A stretch of DNA of 64,000 nt from Sialis fuliginosa (lineage: Eukaryota > Arthropoda > Insecta > Megaloptera > Sialidae). Below the pieces are notes generated by a model. The model saw only the letters and a program-made list of their open reading frames with translations, was not told the origin of the DNA and ran no database searches. The stretch covers positions 23,756,701 to 23,820,700 of the forward strand of contig OY540816.1 in NCBI GenBank assembly GCA_961205875.1. The letters are read 5' to 3'. The first letter of the stretch is position 1; every line of letters begins with the position of its first letter. Below are positions 1-11,892 of this stretch, piece after piece. Both the position numbers and the translations under genes were made by a program.

Positions 1-36
1 CGATTAATAATTTAATAGTTACAGCCGTTTAAGTAA

Positions 37-160
37 AGTTCTTTATCTAGCAAATGAGTTTCAAAATATCTGTCTTTATTTGGTACATGGAGAAATAATT
101 TAAATATTATAACAATCAAATGGGAGGTCTCCTCTACTAAGTTTGTGATAAGTGAATTTC
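37..160. repeat. Dispersed repeat, copy 1 of 2
   Basis: This stretch, from AGTTCTTTATCTAG to the GTTTGTGATAA segment, reappears in the same orientation at about 41,147-41,262 with scattered substitutions and a few small indels. No coding potential or terminal repeats are visible, so the class is unknown. Confidence 0.7.
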
Positions 161-637
161 AATGAAAACTTGAGTATATTACTATACGTATAATATCTGA
201 CAAATGAACACAGAAATTAAACATAAAGGGCTATTCCTATTGGAATTTCAATTTGTTGATACCTCCCCACTCCCCCCCCCCTTCCCCTATCAAACCATTC
301 AATAATTTGTCAGTATCATTCGCATTATTGCGTCATACCGCATCCCAAAGTGACATTTGTGGTGTAATGAAGCGAATAACATTTCAGGTTTGTCTGACTT
401 TGATAGCTCTTTAAAAATGTACGCACGAGGGAAATGAAGACGTCATAATTATTGAAAATATAATTCAAACAATTCAGAAGAATATACACAGTATTGATAG
501 TAATATTAAAACTATTTAAGTGTGCCAAAAACGTTTTTATCATTTTTGAAAATTAATTATTACAAATAATTATACTAAACAAGATTTTGATTGTTAAATT
601 AAATAATATTGACATTAAAATATGGTGAGGGAAATAT
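161..637. other. AT-rich spacer, no gene seen
   Basis: AT-rich DNA with one C-rich tract near 262-290. The only open frame is a 72-codon run without recognisable content. Confidence 0.6.
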
Positions 638-945
638 TATCTCTACCCCCCCCCCCCCCCCCCCTATGAATCACCACTCATATATTCATACACGTATTAT
701 GTTTTAATAATTTTTGAATATTAATTATTACAAAAAATTAATTAAATAATGTATATTCACGAATTCGTAAGAGGGGGGGGGGTGATCTCTAACACCCCCT
801 CCCCCCTATGAATACACCACTCATATATTCATACACGTATTATGTTTTTATAATTTTTGAATATTAATTATTACAAAAAATTAATTAAATAATGTATATT
901 CACGAATTCGTAAGAGGGAGGGGGATGATCTAAGCCCCCCTCCCA
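638..945. repeat. Tandem duplication with C/G homopolymers
   Basis: Two nearly identical units start at about 665 and 807 (period ~142 bp). Each runs from TATGAATCACCACTCATATA through GAATTCGTAAGAGGG. They are bracketed by a 19-C run at 646-664 and G-rich runs at about 771-782 and 915-923. Confidence 0.85.
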
Positions 946-2573
946 TGTATACGCAACTGCGTATGTCCGTATGTAAATGTGATATCATCTACGATTTGGA
1001 AACGTGATGTGTATATCCGTTTATTATTTATTATTGCATAACTAAATGTTTTTACAGAAATTTGTGAAACCGATCGATTGTGTTCTATTCGTAATGCCTT
1101 CATTGTTTAGTTGCCGTAAATATTTACCATGCGATGAAATACATCAGTTACTTTTTTACGTTTTTTATGTGAAATTATAAAAATATTTTATTGGGTATTT
1201 ATTTTATATTGTTTATTTATCGAAAATCAATTTGGATAAATAAGAAAGAGGATTCGAGGGTGGGGGTTGAATTAAAACTGTATTAAAGAATACTATCCTG
1301 TATTTTTCTGTATACAAAAAAATATATATTTTTTATAAAGTCAGAAATGATTTTTATAAATATATTTTTAATTCAAAACAAACGTATTTTAAAGAATTTA
1401 TAACTAGAAATTCTATTAAAATTGTGCATAATTTAACACATTTTATAAAGACATGAATTATATTCTGAAACCTAGAACCTAATTATTTTTTTTTAAAACG
1501 TGTTTAATTTACAAAAAAAAACTATGTAATAATATCAATTATTTACACACTAAAAAATTTAAAACCCAGAAAAAAAGAAACAGTGGCAACTTCCCATTCT
1601 GTTTCATTACACTTTACAGTAAATATTTTCAGAATATTTCAAAAAAATATATACTGTACTTTTTAATAAGGACTATATACCTATTTTAACATTTTGAAGC
1701 AACGTTTCATTAGACTTTACAGTGGATGTCTTTAGATCTTGACAATACAAGAATTTAAATGTATACTTACGTATAGTATAGCTATAATCATCAAAGCTGT
1801 TTAAAAATTAATCGAATTGTTTATGAAAAAAAAAACTTCATACATAACTAACAAGTTGACATAACTTACAAATATAAATAAACGATTAGGTAACTGTTAC
1901 ATAACATTGCAAGAAACCGTCTTCATATTATTCACAAACACGAAATGTCGGAAAACAAAAAAATATTTCCGTTCATATATCTCGGAGGTATGTTTTTGCT
2001 ATTAGTTACTTTTTATTGTACCTACATAACATTATACATATGTTTGTATATATTTTTACATTATTTACGGCTATCATTACATGTAGAGGTATATGTACAC
2101 CCCCCCGCCCCCTTCCCCCCCTCGCAATATATACGTATAAATAAATCATACATGAACGCTAACAATACTATTTATGTACATATGTATATGGATAAAAAAA
2201 ATATGTAATATGTACATTTTTTTTGTGTTTTTTATTTTATTACCACAGGTGTTTTGGGTGTTTTTAAAAATACATAAATTATTTGTAATTAGTATCTGTT
2301 TTTTTGATATTAAAGTATTTAATTCTCACGGTTTTAAAAATATTTCTATAGAAAAATATGACAATTTGTGAAAATTCTGTAATTTTGTGAAAAATTATCG
2401 CACATTAATACAACAAATGAATTATTTTGAAGATCGAAATTTCAACTTTTTTATGATTTTTGCAAATTTAACTTTTTTTGTAATTTTTGTTAGGGTGCAC
2501 GGGGTCAAAAACAATTTTAAATTCTCAATTTTCTGATGTTACTTTTACGTTAAAATAAATGCTAAGTATCAGT
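946..2573. other. AT-rich spacer, no gene seen
   Basis: Long AT-rich stretch with A/T homopolymers. The ORFs at 1945-2208 and 2174-2371 are low-complexity, rich in Ile, Phe and Tyr, and lack domain motifs, so they are not called. Confidence 0.6.
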
Positions 2574-2800
2574 AAGGTACTGGTACCAGTCTTGGACAAT
2601 ACCCCACTTGTTTAATTAAATTTATTAAATTAGAAATGTTTGTTGATATTTGATTACATACAAACTGCAATTACTGAATCATAATCTATAGACTAACTTT
2701 CACGGACTTTGATAATTAAATTGATTTAATAAAGAGGTACTTGTTTTATTAGTAACATGAGTTCATGAGAATTACAAAAAAAGAAACCCATCAAAATCCT
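2574..2800. mobile_element. R1 family element, truncated
   Basis: Begins with AAGGTACTGGTACCAGTCTTGG and continues with the R1 body, including TTGATATTTGATTACATAC and the TTTTATTAGTAACATGAGTTC segment. The matching inverted end is missing, so this is a truncated non-autonomous DNA element. Confidence 0.7.
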
Positions 2801-3149
2801 TATTCAAAAATTAAATTTAAAAAAAACTTTTTTTTTTGCAAGGCGTTAATTTTGAAATTAAATCCCCAGAGAGAAATAATTGGATCTATTAACATCATTT
2901 TACAGAAATGATCTATCCTCCTGAGGCAAAGGTCACAAATAAATACTTTGTACTATTATATCTACTTATTAAGTTATTCCAATGGAAAGTAACTCATATT
3001 GCATAAAAGACTTCACTCACACTAGTTACTCTATGTTATCTCTTGGAATCATTCATACAATACATATATTTATTTATTTATACATATTTAAAAACTCCTG
3101 TGGGAAAACAGGTGTCAAAAAATTATGTAACAATTATTGTTTTCTCTTA

Positions 3150-3600
3150 AGTCTTATCAGATTTTTATTATGTAGCAAATGGTACTTTAATTGTAGATAC
3201 ATATAAACAAATGATCATTGCTGCTGAGCTGAAGACATTTATAATTATTATTATTGTAGTCAATCTTCTGGGTACAAGTCACGTCTTACTGTTTTGTTAT
3301 TATTTTTACTAGACATTTGTAGTTGCAATTGGTAATTTATCAGATTTTTATGTAGAAAATGGAAATTATTATTGCTGAAGATATTTATAATTATTATTGT
3401 AGTCAATCTTCTGGGTACAAGTCGCGTCTTACTTTTTATTTATTGCTTTTACTAGACATTTGTAGTTGCAATTGGTAATTTATCAGATTTTTATATAGAA
3501 AAAGGAACTTTAATTGTATGAACTAATTTATAATTAATATAGTAATTAATCTTGACTTCTGGGTAGAAGTCGTGTCTTACTTTATATATTTTTGTTATAA
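3150..3600. repeat. Three tandem ~150-bp units
   Basis: The unit contains ATCAGATTTTTAT, a TAATTATTATTGTAGTCAATC segment and CTTCTGGGTACAAGTC-CGTCTTACT. It occurs three times in a row at about 3160, 3338 and 3483, with increasing decay. The CTTCTGGGT(A/G)xAAGTC core resembles the R2 terminal motif. Confidence 0.8.
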
Positions 3601-4060
3601 TATCTAAGATACGAGAAGCTTTGTGATCGTTTAAAAATTGTTCTCCGGTTTCAGAATTATAATTTAATCTTTCCGTTTCAGGTCAAGACAAATACTGTCT
3701 GTCCGTCTGTCTGTCGAGTGAATCCTTGTCACACGCATAACTCATGAACCGCTGAATCGATATTAATAAAACTTGGTTGGTTGGTTGGGTCTGGTTTGAG
3801 GATGGTCCCATTTAAAAATTATTAAAATCGTGTGTAAGGGTTAGGGGTGACATCCCAAAATATTTATTTTTTGAAGATATGTTACGTGAAAATTTTATAG
3901 AATCTTTTTTGTGTAGCATTCAATTTTCTATAATATGGGTCTACAACGTTTGTTGTAAAATATACCGTTATTTACTTTGACATATTAAATGTCATTTTGA
4001 CTTTGCATAACAGTTTAGATTTAGATTGAAATTGTCAAAAAAATAAATTTACATATACGA
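3598..4060. mobile_element. R3 family element copy
   Basis: Contains the R3 landmarks in order: AAGATACGAGAAGCTTTGTG, a CTGTCTGTCCGTCTG run, CATAACTCATGAACCGCTGA, GGTTGGGTCTGG, GTGACATCCCAAAATATTT and CATTTTGACTTTGCATAA. Same orientation as the long copy at 49.8 kb and inverted relative to 7.5 and 61.5 kb. No transposase is encoded. Confidence 0.75.
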
Positions 4061-4695
4061 AATAATAATAAATAAAATTGTATGAAAATTAAATGATTAA
4101 CCCTTTAAAATCAAACGAATAAATTTAAGTTTTCATAAGAAGAAAAATAAGAAGACAAATCATGTAAAACATCTCTGTATTGTAATTTGATAATTGCATT
4201 ATAATAAAATATGTAAATTGATCTGACATTAGTTCGTTGCTATTCTCGCGTCATAGTTTAAATTACGTGCTATACAATTTGACGCTACGTTCAGAGTAGT
4301 TAACTGTTATATAACACACAACCGCCTACATAATGAAGATGTAAGTAACAAGCAACAAAACAAATGGCGGATAATTTAAATATACACGGACAGAAGAAAT
4401 GTTAAATATTTTCTCTTTTCTAGGTAATAGGAAATTTACATCGTTTTTTTTTTGTAATGAAATTTGATATCATATAAATAAATATGATTTTGAATATATT
4501 AAATATTAATTTATGATTTGAAATGAAGACTGTAAGATTATTTATATTTTTGAGGATGATATTACAGTAAAACTTTGGACCAAAATTTCTGGGATTACAA
4601 AATAAATTCATCAGTATATAAAGGACTTTTAGTTTTATCAGACACCCCCTCACCCGAATTAGTTAATTATATCGATGCTCTACTGTATTAACAAA
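4061..4695. other. AT-rich spacer, no gene seen
   Basis: Unremarkable AT-rich DNA. The 77-codon frame at 4420-4653 (-) has no recognisable content. Confidence 0.5.
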
Positions 4696-4871
4696 CCCGG
4701 GAAAAATTTTTATATCAAATCAGATTTCGATAGATCTGTACTTTGAAACAAAATCATATTTTTTCACTGGTTTTTGTTCTGTGGAGACCTTCAACGATCT
4801 ACAAAGATCTACAATGATCTCTGAAGATCGTTGTAACGTTGAAAATGATCAGATTTTAAATTTTTCCCGGG
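4696..4871. mobile_element. Small inverted-repeat element with phased GATC core
   Basis: Bounded by CCCGGGAAAAATTT at the left and its mirror AAATTTTTCCCGGG at the right, 176 bp in all. The core carries GATC at 4796, 4806, 4816 and 4826, exactly 10 bp apart, within an imperfect hairpin. It looks like a MITE-type element. No protein is encoded. Confidence 0.65.
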
Positions 4872-5752
4872 ATATGAATAAATTCTTGAGAAAGACTTTT
4901 TGAATTTATTCTGTTAAAAAATACGTTTTTGCAAAATAATTTATGAAGTAAAAAAAAATACAGGTTTTTTTTAATTTTAAATTTTGTATTCAAAACAAAA
5001 AAAAATAAAGATTAATCGATCAAAAATAAAATTAAGACACAATTGGACAAAAAAGTTATTTTATTACTTGTAAAAAAATCCTAGATTTATTTTTAAAATT
5101 AAAAAAAAAATTCACCGGGACTAAAATTGCACCCAAATTAGACATATTCTTTTTAAAACACCAAAATTTCACAATCAAAAAATTACTTTTTCAACTTGAA
5201 ATCACTTATTTACTATTTGTTTCCACTCATTCTTACCGAAAACAATGTTCCAAAATAACTGGACTCAACTAACTTTACTTAACTAAAGCACGGATTGTAA
5301 CTGACTTAAACCGAACCCAACTACCAATATTTATACTTAATGAATATGGGATCACATTCTTACAGGGGGGATTCCTACCCCCATCATGGTCCATTTGGTA
5401 CAACCTCTTCCCCTCCCCATTCAAAAAACAATAGTTTCAAGAAAATATTTGTCAAGAAAACCGTTTGTATTTGTATCTTTGTTTTATTTTAATTGGACTT
5501 TCGTGTGTTGGAGAGAGAGAGGTAAGGTTTATGTAGTTTAAATTCACTTTCATTGAAGCATAAAGATGCATATATGAAATAATTTGCCCCACTTCTTAGA
5601 GCTGGTTAGAGATGGTTCAATATATTTGCTATTTTAGATTCGGTCGTTTCAGATTGTTTTTATTGTTTTCTTGAATCTTCAGGTATACTATTTTTTGAGA
5701 TTAATGTTTTTTATTTTACTAACACAAGAAAAACTTCTTTATTAAATCAATT

Positions 5753-6251
5753 AAGGTACTGGCACCAATCTTGGCCTCTTTCACAACAAGGTATACGGTT
5801 TTTTGGGATTAATGGGCTACTTTTTTATAAATAAAACAAGTACCTCTTTATTAAATCAATTAATTACCAAAGTTCGCAAATATATATTTTTTAATTATTA
5901 CGTTTTATTTTGTTTATGTTTTTTTCTCCAGTAATGAGAACTTGCTAATGATTTTACATGCAAAATGATAAGTACAAAGACACAGAAGTTATAAAATAAA
6001 TAATCGTAAAATTGTAAACAATGTAAAGCAGATATTAATTAATAAATAGATAATCAGTTTAAATGTCCACCATTTTGACACCTATTGGCCTCATGTGATC
6101 AAATCACGCTGTAAGACAGTTAAATGTATATAGATTAATATTCAGAAATGGTAGTAATCAAATATCAACAAATATTTTTAATTTAGTACCTACATTTATT
6201 TAAACAAGTGTCCAACACTGGGGTATGATCCAAGACTGGTGCAAGTACCTT
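5753..6251. mobile_element. R1 family MITE, near complete
   Basis: Left end AAGGTACTGGCACCAATCTTGG, right end the inverted form (GACTGGTGCAAGTACCTT). The ~499-bp body contains TTTTTCTCCAGTAATG and AATGTCCACCATTTTGACA, shared with copies at 16.7, 28.99, 34.7 and 36.5 kb. Non-autonomous; mobilising enzyme unknown. Confidence 0.8.
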
Positions 6252-6888
6252 ATTAGTTCTTTCTGTGATTTTTTCTGATAAACACAGTGGTTCTTAAACT
6301 GTTTTAAATAAAGGTACCCTAATATATAATTGAAAATATATACATATGTCATGAAATCATGAATGCCATAGGACTTTCTTATACGTTATATACATAGTGT
6401 ACGTGTTTCCAGGTCCAGATAGTAGAGGGGGGTTAGTAGGGCCATATGGATATATATTTTTATAATTTTCTATATAACAAATCAATTCGAATTAAATAAA
6501 AAAACACATAAATTATTTAAGTTACATAAGATGCTGTAAGAGATATTTTACGATAAAAACCCCTATCCCCATGTTACCCCCTCTATTGCCACTGACCACT
6601 TAGCATATTATCATGTATTATACAAGTTTAAGAGGCGTTATAGCCAAGATATGCGGAAGTGTCCGAGAGAGCATTATGGTCAGTGCAATTATTGAGGACA
6701 TCGCAGAGAACAATCCGTAAACAACAGACTGCAAGATCATATCTCACTCGTCCGTCGCGTGGTGTGGGTGTCACGTACACCCCCCCCCCTCCCGCTACAC
6801 CCCCGCCATCCCACTTTCCCATATACACCCCCACTTCCGGTAGTACCTATATAGAAATATCTGTGACACAAAATTTAAATTACACTAA
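6252..6888. other. Spacer with a GC-richer island, no gene seen
   Basis: Mostly AT-rich. A GC-richer segment at about 6630-6840 is open on both strands (6659-6895 + and 6628-6834 -), but neither frame resembles a known protein and the proline run comes from a C-rich repeat. Confidence 0.5.
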
Positions 6889-7045
6889 TAATTAGTTCAA
6901 ATGTCCACCATTTCGACATCCATTGACCGATTGTTATGAAATTAAGTTGTTTTATAGTTAAATGTCTATAGATTATGATTTCAAATATTTAGTATAATTA
7001 ATTTAACAAGTGTCCAAAACTGGGGTATTGTTCAGTACCTTATTT
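6889..7045. mobile_element. R1 family fragment
   Basis: Right half of an R1 element: AATGTCCACCATTTCGACATC, then CTATAGATTATGATTTC, ending ACTGGGGTATTGTTCAGTACCTTA. The left half is absent. Confidence 0.65.
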
Positions 7046-7498
7046 TTGAAAAGGGACATTTTATTACAAAAGTTATCATAAACATTTTTATAGAGAATTC
7101 TATACAATTTCCATATATGTAGATTTGTTTTTTTACAATTATAGCGAACAATATGGAGACACGTGTTTATAATATTAAATGTACTGCAGACCACTTAAGT
7201 TAATTAGCATAATGCATTATTTGAAGCATGTTTGAGAGACACCAGAATTAGAGGTAAATAGCGTATTTAGCAATGTATAACAATGCCCAGGTTCACACAT
7301 TTTTTTTCTGATTGTATACCTATTAAAATCTAGGTCAAAGAATATTATAAATATTTATGTTATCGTCGGATCGTGAATTTATGTGTTATATAATTGTTGT
7401 AATAATTAGTAGTTGGGCCATTTTGTAGGTTAAGTCAGTAATTCTACAGAAAACTACAGATTTTATAACGAAAATACATATTTTTTAGAAAAAAATAA

Positions 7499-8006
7499 AA
7501 CATCTGTCAAGTAAGTGTACAGTGCTTCCTCGTGCTAGATTCACCAAAGGTAGTTAATGGTTAATCATTTAATTGTTATACAATTTTACTAAAAAAAAAA
7601 TGTTTTTAATTTTTTGACGATTTCAATCTAAATCTAAATTTATGCAAACGCCAAAATAAATATCAATTTAAAAAAAAAAAAACAAATAACGATTTTTAAA
7701 ACAAATTGAGATAAATTTTTGTAAAGAAATATTTTATATTTTAGCTCTACAAAAAAGATTCTATAAAATTTTCACGTAAAATCTTGAAAAAATAAATATT
7801 TTGGGATGTCACGCCTCCCCCTTACACACGATTTTGATGATTTTGAGATGAAACCGTCCTCAAGCCAGACCCAACCATCAAACCAAGTTTCATTAATATC
7901 GATTCAATGGTTCATGAGTATTGACCTGAAACGAAAATTTTTAATTTTGTCACATTTAAAAACGATCACAAAGCTTCTCGTATCTTCGATATTGCGAGGA
8001 AGCAAT
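7499..8006. mobile_element. R3 family element, inverted copy
   Basis: Begins ATCTGTCAAGTAAGTG with GCTTCCTCGTGC and ends TATTGCGAGGAAGCAAT, giving short inverted GCTTCCTCG/CGAGGAAGC ends. The interior is the reverse complement of the 49.8-kb copy but lacks its CTGTCTGTC run. The 103-codon frame at 7806-8117 lies in the repeat and is not a gene. Confidence 0.75.
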
Positions 8007-8487
8007 ACATGTATACGCATTCTGCACTTCCCCATTCTAAGGACAGTTATTCCATCTACATACTATTACCCAAGTTTAGACATCATCTGCTTTATAATAA
8101 TCGCAATCACATCGTAGAAAATACTCCCACATAATAATAATAATAAAATAATAATATTTCCTTTAATAAAAACAATTAATTCCGTATTCAGCAGCAAAGA
8201 CAATAGAGTGCTGTGATGTGTTTGTTATATAACGCCGGATATCTAGATCTCACGTTTGTAGAAATTATTGATTGAAATGCTGCAGAAATGTGGACGTTGT
8301 AAATCACGGCCAAGATTACATAGCATAGACTACATAGAACAAACCAAGCAGACGAGTGGCGACTGGTAAATGCTTTCTTTGCGAATGGTATCTCAAGATT
8401 GCTAGCTCAAGATATAGGTAACATTGATTGCCAACAACAGTTGGAAATCTATGCGTCACATTCTAAAGGGTTGCTCAAATCAAAACT

Positions 8488-8799
8488 ATTGGCTTCTGGG
8501 TGTAAGTCGCGTCGGTTTGGTCGTGTTATCGGCCAACGTTTCCATCACACATCTTCAGGCAGTAGTTTACCGGCAGGGGGGGGGGGGGCAAAGAGGGCAG
8601 TTTGTTAAGGGTGGCAAATTTGAGGTAGGAACAAAAATCAAAATTACTAGAAAGGCGCAAAATTTCTGATTCCCAGCGACAAATTGCAAAAAAATTCTGG
8701 AGGGGGGGCGGCAAATTTACCATTTGCCGCAGGCGGCAGAAACCTACAGTATACGCCACTGTCTTCAGGGCTCTTCTAAAAGTGCTTTTAGAAGCCAAG
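8488..8799. mobile_element. R2 element split by a hAT-like insertion
   Basis: The R2 sequence starts at TTGGCTTCTGGGTGTAAG and continues through GTTATCGGCCAACGTTTCC. It is interrupted at 8560-8761, then resumes with GGGCTCTTCTAAAAGTGC and ends GAAGCCAAG. Compare the uninterrupted copies at 21.9 and 34.84 kb. Confidence 0.8.
8560..8761. mobile_element. Non-autonomous hAT-like element with 8-bp target duplication
   Basis: A 202-bp element begins CAGTAGTTTACCGGCA and ends TATACGCCACTG. It is flanked on both sides by TCTTCAGG (8552-8559 and 8762-8769). The exact 8-bp duplication and CAGTRG ends fit the hAT superfamily. It carries a 13-G run and no transposase, and it sits inside an R2 element. 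Confidence 0.8.
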
Positions 8800-8901
8800 A
8801 TCCATAGTATAGTAAAGCCTCAAGACTTGTATAAAACCCTTATAGTTTTTTGTCTGTCTGTCTGTCTGTAACAGCCCTCCCATTCTCTTATTTGTATAGC
8901 A

Positions 8902-8929
8902 AACTAGCTGTACCCGCGGCGTCGCTTGC
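8902..8929 (+). repeat. Lepidopteran-type repeat end (left)
   Basis: AACTAGCTGTACCCGCGGCG followed by TCGCTTGC. An inverted match lies at 10,925-10,955. The motif is typical of dispersed repeats in moths and butterflies (recalled knowledge). Confidence 0.7.
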
Positions 8930-10924
8930 TTAAATAATATTATTCTACACAATTCTTTACTACAATATTTTCTTCAACATTTAACATAACGTAACAGCGT
9001 ATTGCAAAAGAAAGAGCGAACTTTTTTCCGACTTGATTTACTATTATCGTTACTGCTTATTCCTTAACCTGGCCAAAGAACATATCTATCAGTTAAAAAA
9101 AAAACACGTAAAACGGATAAGTGGTTTTCGAGTTATAAGCGCACTAACGGACAGACAAATAGACGTTGCGTTTTATAATATGTAAGGATGTTTGTCCACC
9201 CCTTTGAAACAGTAAAATCTAATGCAATTTTACGAGATGACTTGACCCAATGCATTCGAGTTTTGATAAACGTTAATAAAATTCAAACTATTCAACTGGA
9301 ATTTATTTATATTTTATTGTATTTGGACAAAAGCAATAAAAATAATAATAAAACCGTCAAATTATTTTCATCATTAATTTTACTGCACTTTTCTTTAAAT
9401 TTATCAATAAATGTACAGGTTTTATTGAAATTTTCAAAAATTCGACATTATATATTTTTGGGTATAACTCCGACATATATTCACCGATTTGGACGATTTT
9501 TGTTTTGTTTAAGGTTGTCCCATATAAATTTTATCAGAATTTGACCGTGAACTTTGAAGAGACGCCACTCAAAAGGGAAACATAAAAAACCGATTTTAAA
9601 AAAATCCTAAAAATACTGAAAAACATATAATAATTAAATTTAACACTTTTTGAAATCGGTGCTGAGTTAATACAATCTTTTTAAGACAGAAAAAAAATAA
9701 AACCAACTTCAAAAACTATTAAATTAAATTATTATACACTTGTCAGAGTTTTTTTTTGCAAAATTAATTTTTTGGATAAATTTTGTTTCATACAAGTAAA
9801 TTTCTAAAACAGATACATTTTATGGAAGAATAAATATCAGGATTTGAACCCGGATACGCGAGACAGCTGTTACTAAAAAAAACCTATTGTTTCTCACAAA
9901 AAAATAAATATTTCAACAGATCTGCAAGTGTTAATTGGAAAATAAATTTCGTTATAATAACTTAAAGAACACAACGATCTCTACTCACGAAAGATACCTA
10001 CATTGTATACCGCATGAATTATATTATATGGAAACCAGCTTATAATATTCAAATTCGGTAATTAAAATATTCATTTAAAAAATACTAACGAAATATTGCA
10101 GACCAATTTATTATATTCATTATTTATTTAATTGAAACTGGCAAGGATCTTGGCTTCTGGGTGTAAGCTATTGTGCTATCGGCCAACGTTTCGTCACACA
10201 TTGCAGTGGACATATTCAGGGCTCTTCTAAAAGTGCAAAAGTTGGTTTGTATGCAAAGTAAAAATATGTACTTTAGAGTTTAGAGAATTATAAATGCAAA
10301 TAACTAAAGCAAATCTTCTATCTTGAACACGAGTGAAGAATTTACAGTAGTTGTCTCTGACGTTGTTAGTTGGTCACGATTTGAAACAGTTTTTTTTTTG
10401 TAGTAGGTAAAGATGATCATCGGAAGTTGAGAATAAAAGTGAAAAAACACAAATCAATGGTCGATTATTGAATCAGGAGCGTATGCAAAAAGATATATCA
10501 AGAAAAATTTCTACAAATACCCAAAACATGATAGGGTTCCGTAGTCATTCTCACTACGATTCATAAAAAATAATTATTTCCATATTTTTGCTAGTGTTCG
10601 TAATAATTTTCATTGAATGTACTAATTAAAAGCTATATTCTGGATTTTCTTCAGATTTTTTGAAATTAGAGGGAGGGAGAGATACTCTGATAACGACATT
10701 TAAAAGCAAATATATCGTGACTGAAGAGATAAAATCAAAAGGTCATATAACATTATTTGAGGCATTTTAGGAGACCTATCTAAAAACACCCCACTCAATA
10801 GGGTAAGTAAAAAAAAATATGAGAGGGGGGGTTCCAAAAAAATTTGAGTGTTCGTTATAATTTTCATTGAAAATACTAATCAAACGCTACATTCTGAACT
10901 TTTTTTCAGATTAATTCCGTAATC
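8930..10924. repeat. Repeat-rich interior between inverted CTAGCTGT ends
   Basis: About 2 kb holding a piece shared with 27.1-27.2 kb (GGATAAGTGGTTTTCGAG), an R7 fragment near 9450-9740, a tRNA T-arm-like CAGGATTTGAACCCGG at 9839-9854, an R2 fragment at 10,150-10,240 and an R4 fragment from about 10,530. The 118-codon frame at 9188-9544 overlaps the R7 fragment and is not called. Confidence 0.5.
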
Positions 10925-10955
10925 CACGCAAGCGAAGCCGCGGGCACAGCTAGTT
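10925..10955 (-). repeat. Lepidopteran-type repeat end (right, inverted)
   Basis: CACGCAAGCGAAGCCGCGGG followed by CACAGCTAGTT is the mirror image of the 8902-8929 end. Together they bracket 2,054 bp and could be the two termini of one element, or two independent copies. Confidence 0.65.
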
Positions 10956-11600
10956 AGATATAAAGTTAAGGTGTTTCTATAGAAATAATAGTGTTATTTG
11001 ATTGATAAGATATACTCGTAGATACGACTCTGGGCTTGTTAAGTAAATAATAATAAGAGATAGGTAAAAATGAGCCCATTTAATACACGGTTTGACTTTC
11101 TCTGTTCTCGTGACTCCCTACAACTCTTCCCTATCACGAATCCATATCAAACTTGTACCGTCTATAGTCGCTAGTGTTATAACTAACTAACTTAACGTTA
11201 CGTCTAGGAATTCTGCATCTATATACATAGGTACTTTATTACCAAACTAAATATATGTATACCTCTATATCGACAATTGTCGGCATTACAGTGTTCGCTC
11301 TTGCCGATCGTGGAATATTTTGTATTTTATGTTAATTTAATGTAGGTAGGTTTTTGTTTTCAAGATTTGTTTTTTCAAATTCCTACAACTACTTGTTCTT
11401 TTACTTCCATGTTCTGAAAGAAATGGAAGTATTGCAATACCAGATTCTGATTGCACTACCTTAAATATTAAAAATATTTCAAATATAAAAAAAAATATTA
11501 ACTGGAAGTCATTCTTTAATTGAATTTATAATATTCAATCGTACTAGATTTCAATTAAACATTTGAGTTTCTCAATTGTTGTTGAGTTAAATAGAAATGA

Positions 11601-11807
11601 ATGGCTCAGTGTGACATCGCTTATTACAATTATTATTTTGATCATCTGAGAGTTTCGACACGTCACAGTTTATCTGTGTTTGGTGTTTGTTGTGAAACAA
11701 GATCAGATGCACCTGGACCATGTTTCGCAAACGCGCTAAATAGCGACATGAATGGACCACGATTACTTCTGATGATGCTTTTTTCGGCTAGAATCGTGCA
11801 CTTGTAA
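11601..11807 (+). CDS. Possible first exon with signal-peptide-like start (weak)
   Basis: A 68-codon frame in DNA less AT-biased than its surroundings, without obvious repeat homology in the window. It contains an internal ATG at 11,751 that starts MNGPRLLLMMLFSARIVHL, which looks like a secretion signal, just before a possible but poor donor GTAATA. A TCAGTG initiator-like motif lies at 11,606. No downstream exon was recognised, and chance is quite possible. Confidence 0.15.
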   Translation: MAQCDIAYYNYYFDHLRVSTRHSLSVFGVCCETRSDAPGPCFANALNSDMNGPRLLLMMLFSARIVHL

Positions 11808-11892
11808 TAAATATCTATGTAGGTGTTTTTACGAAAAAAACATTGAATTGTATATTTGGATTTATTTTTATATATATACTGTGTATTCCAAG

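Noticed and set aside
1945..2371. Ile/Phe/Tyr-rich ORFs that might be membrane peptides
   Set aside because: Composition is what AT-rich DNA gives by chance; no conserved motif and poor start contexts.
6628..6895. Overlapping ORFs on both strands in a GC-richer patch
   Set aside because: No recognisable motif, and the proline-rich part derives from a C-rich simple repeat.
9188..9544. 118-codon plus-strand ORF
   Set aside because: Its 3' half is R7 repeat sequence, and the rest is low-complexity Ile/Leu/Asn/Lys.
9839..9854. tRNA-like CAGGATTTGAACCCGG
   Set aside because: Only a T-arm-like hairpin on the minus strand. No acceptor pairing, anticodon arm or D arm at the right distance.
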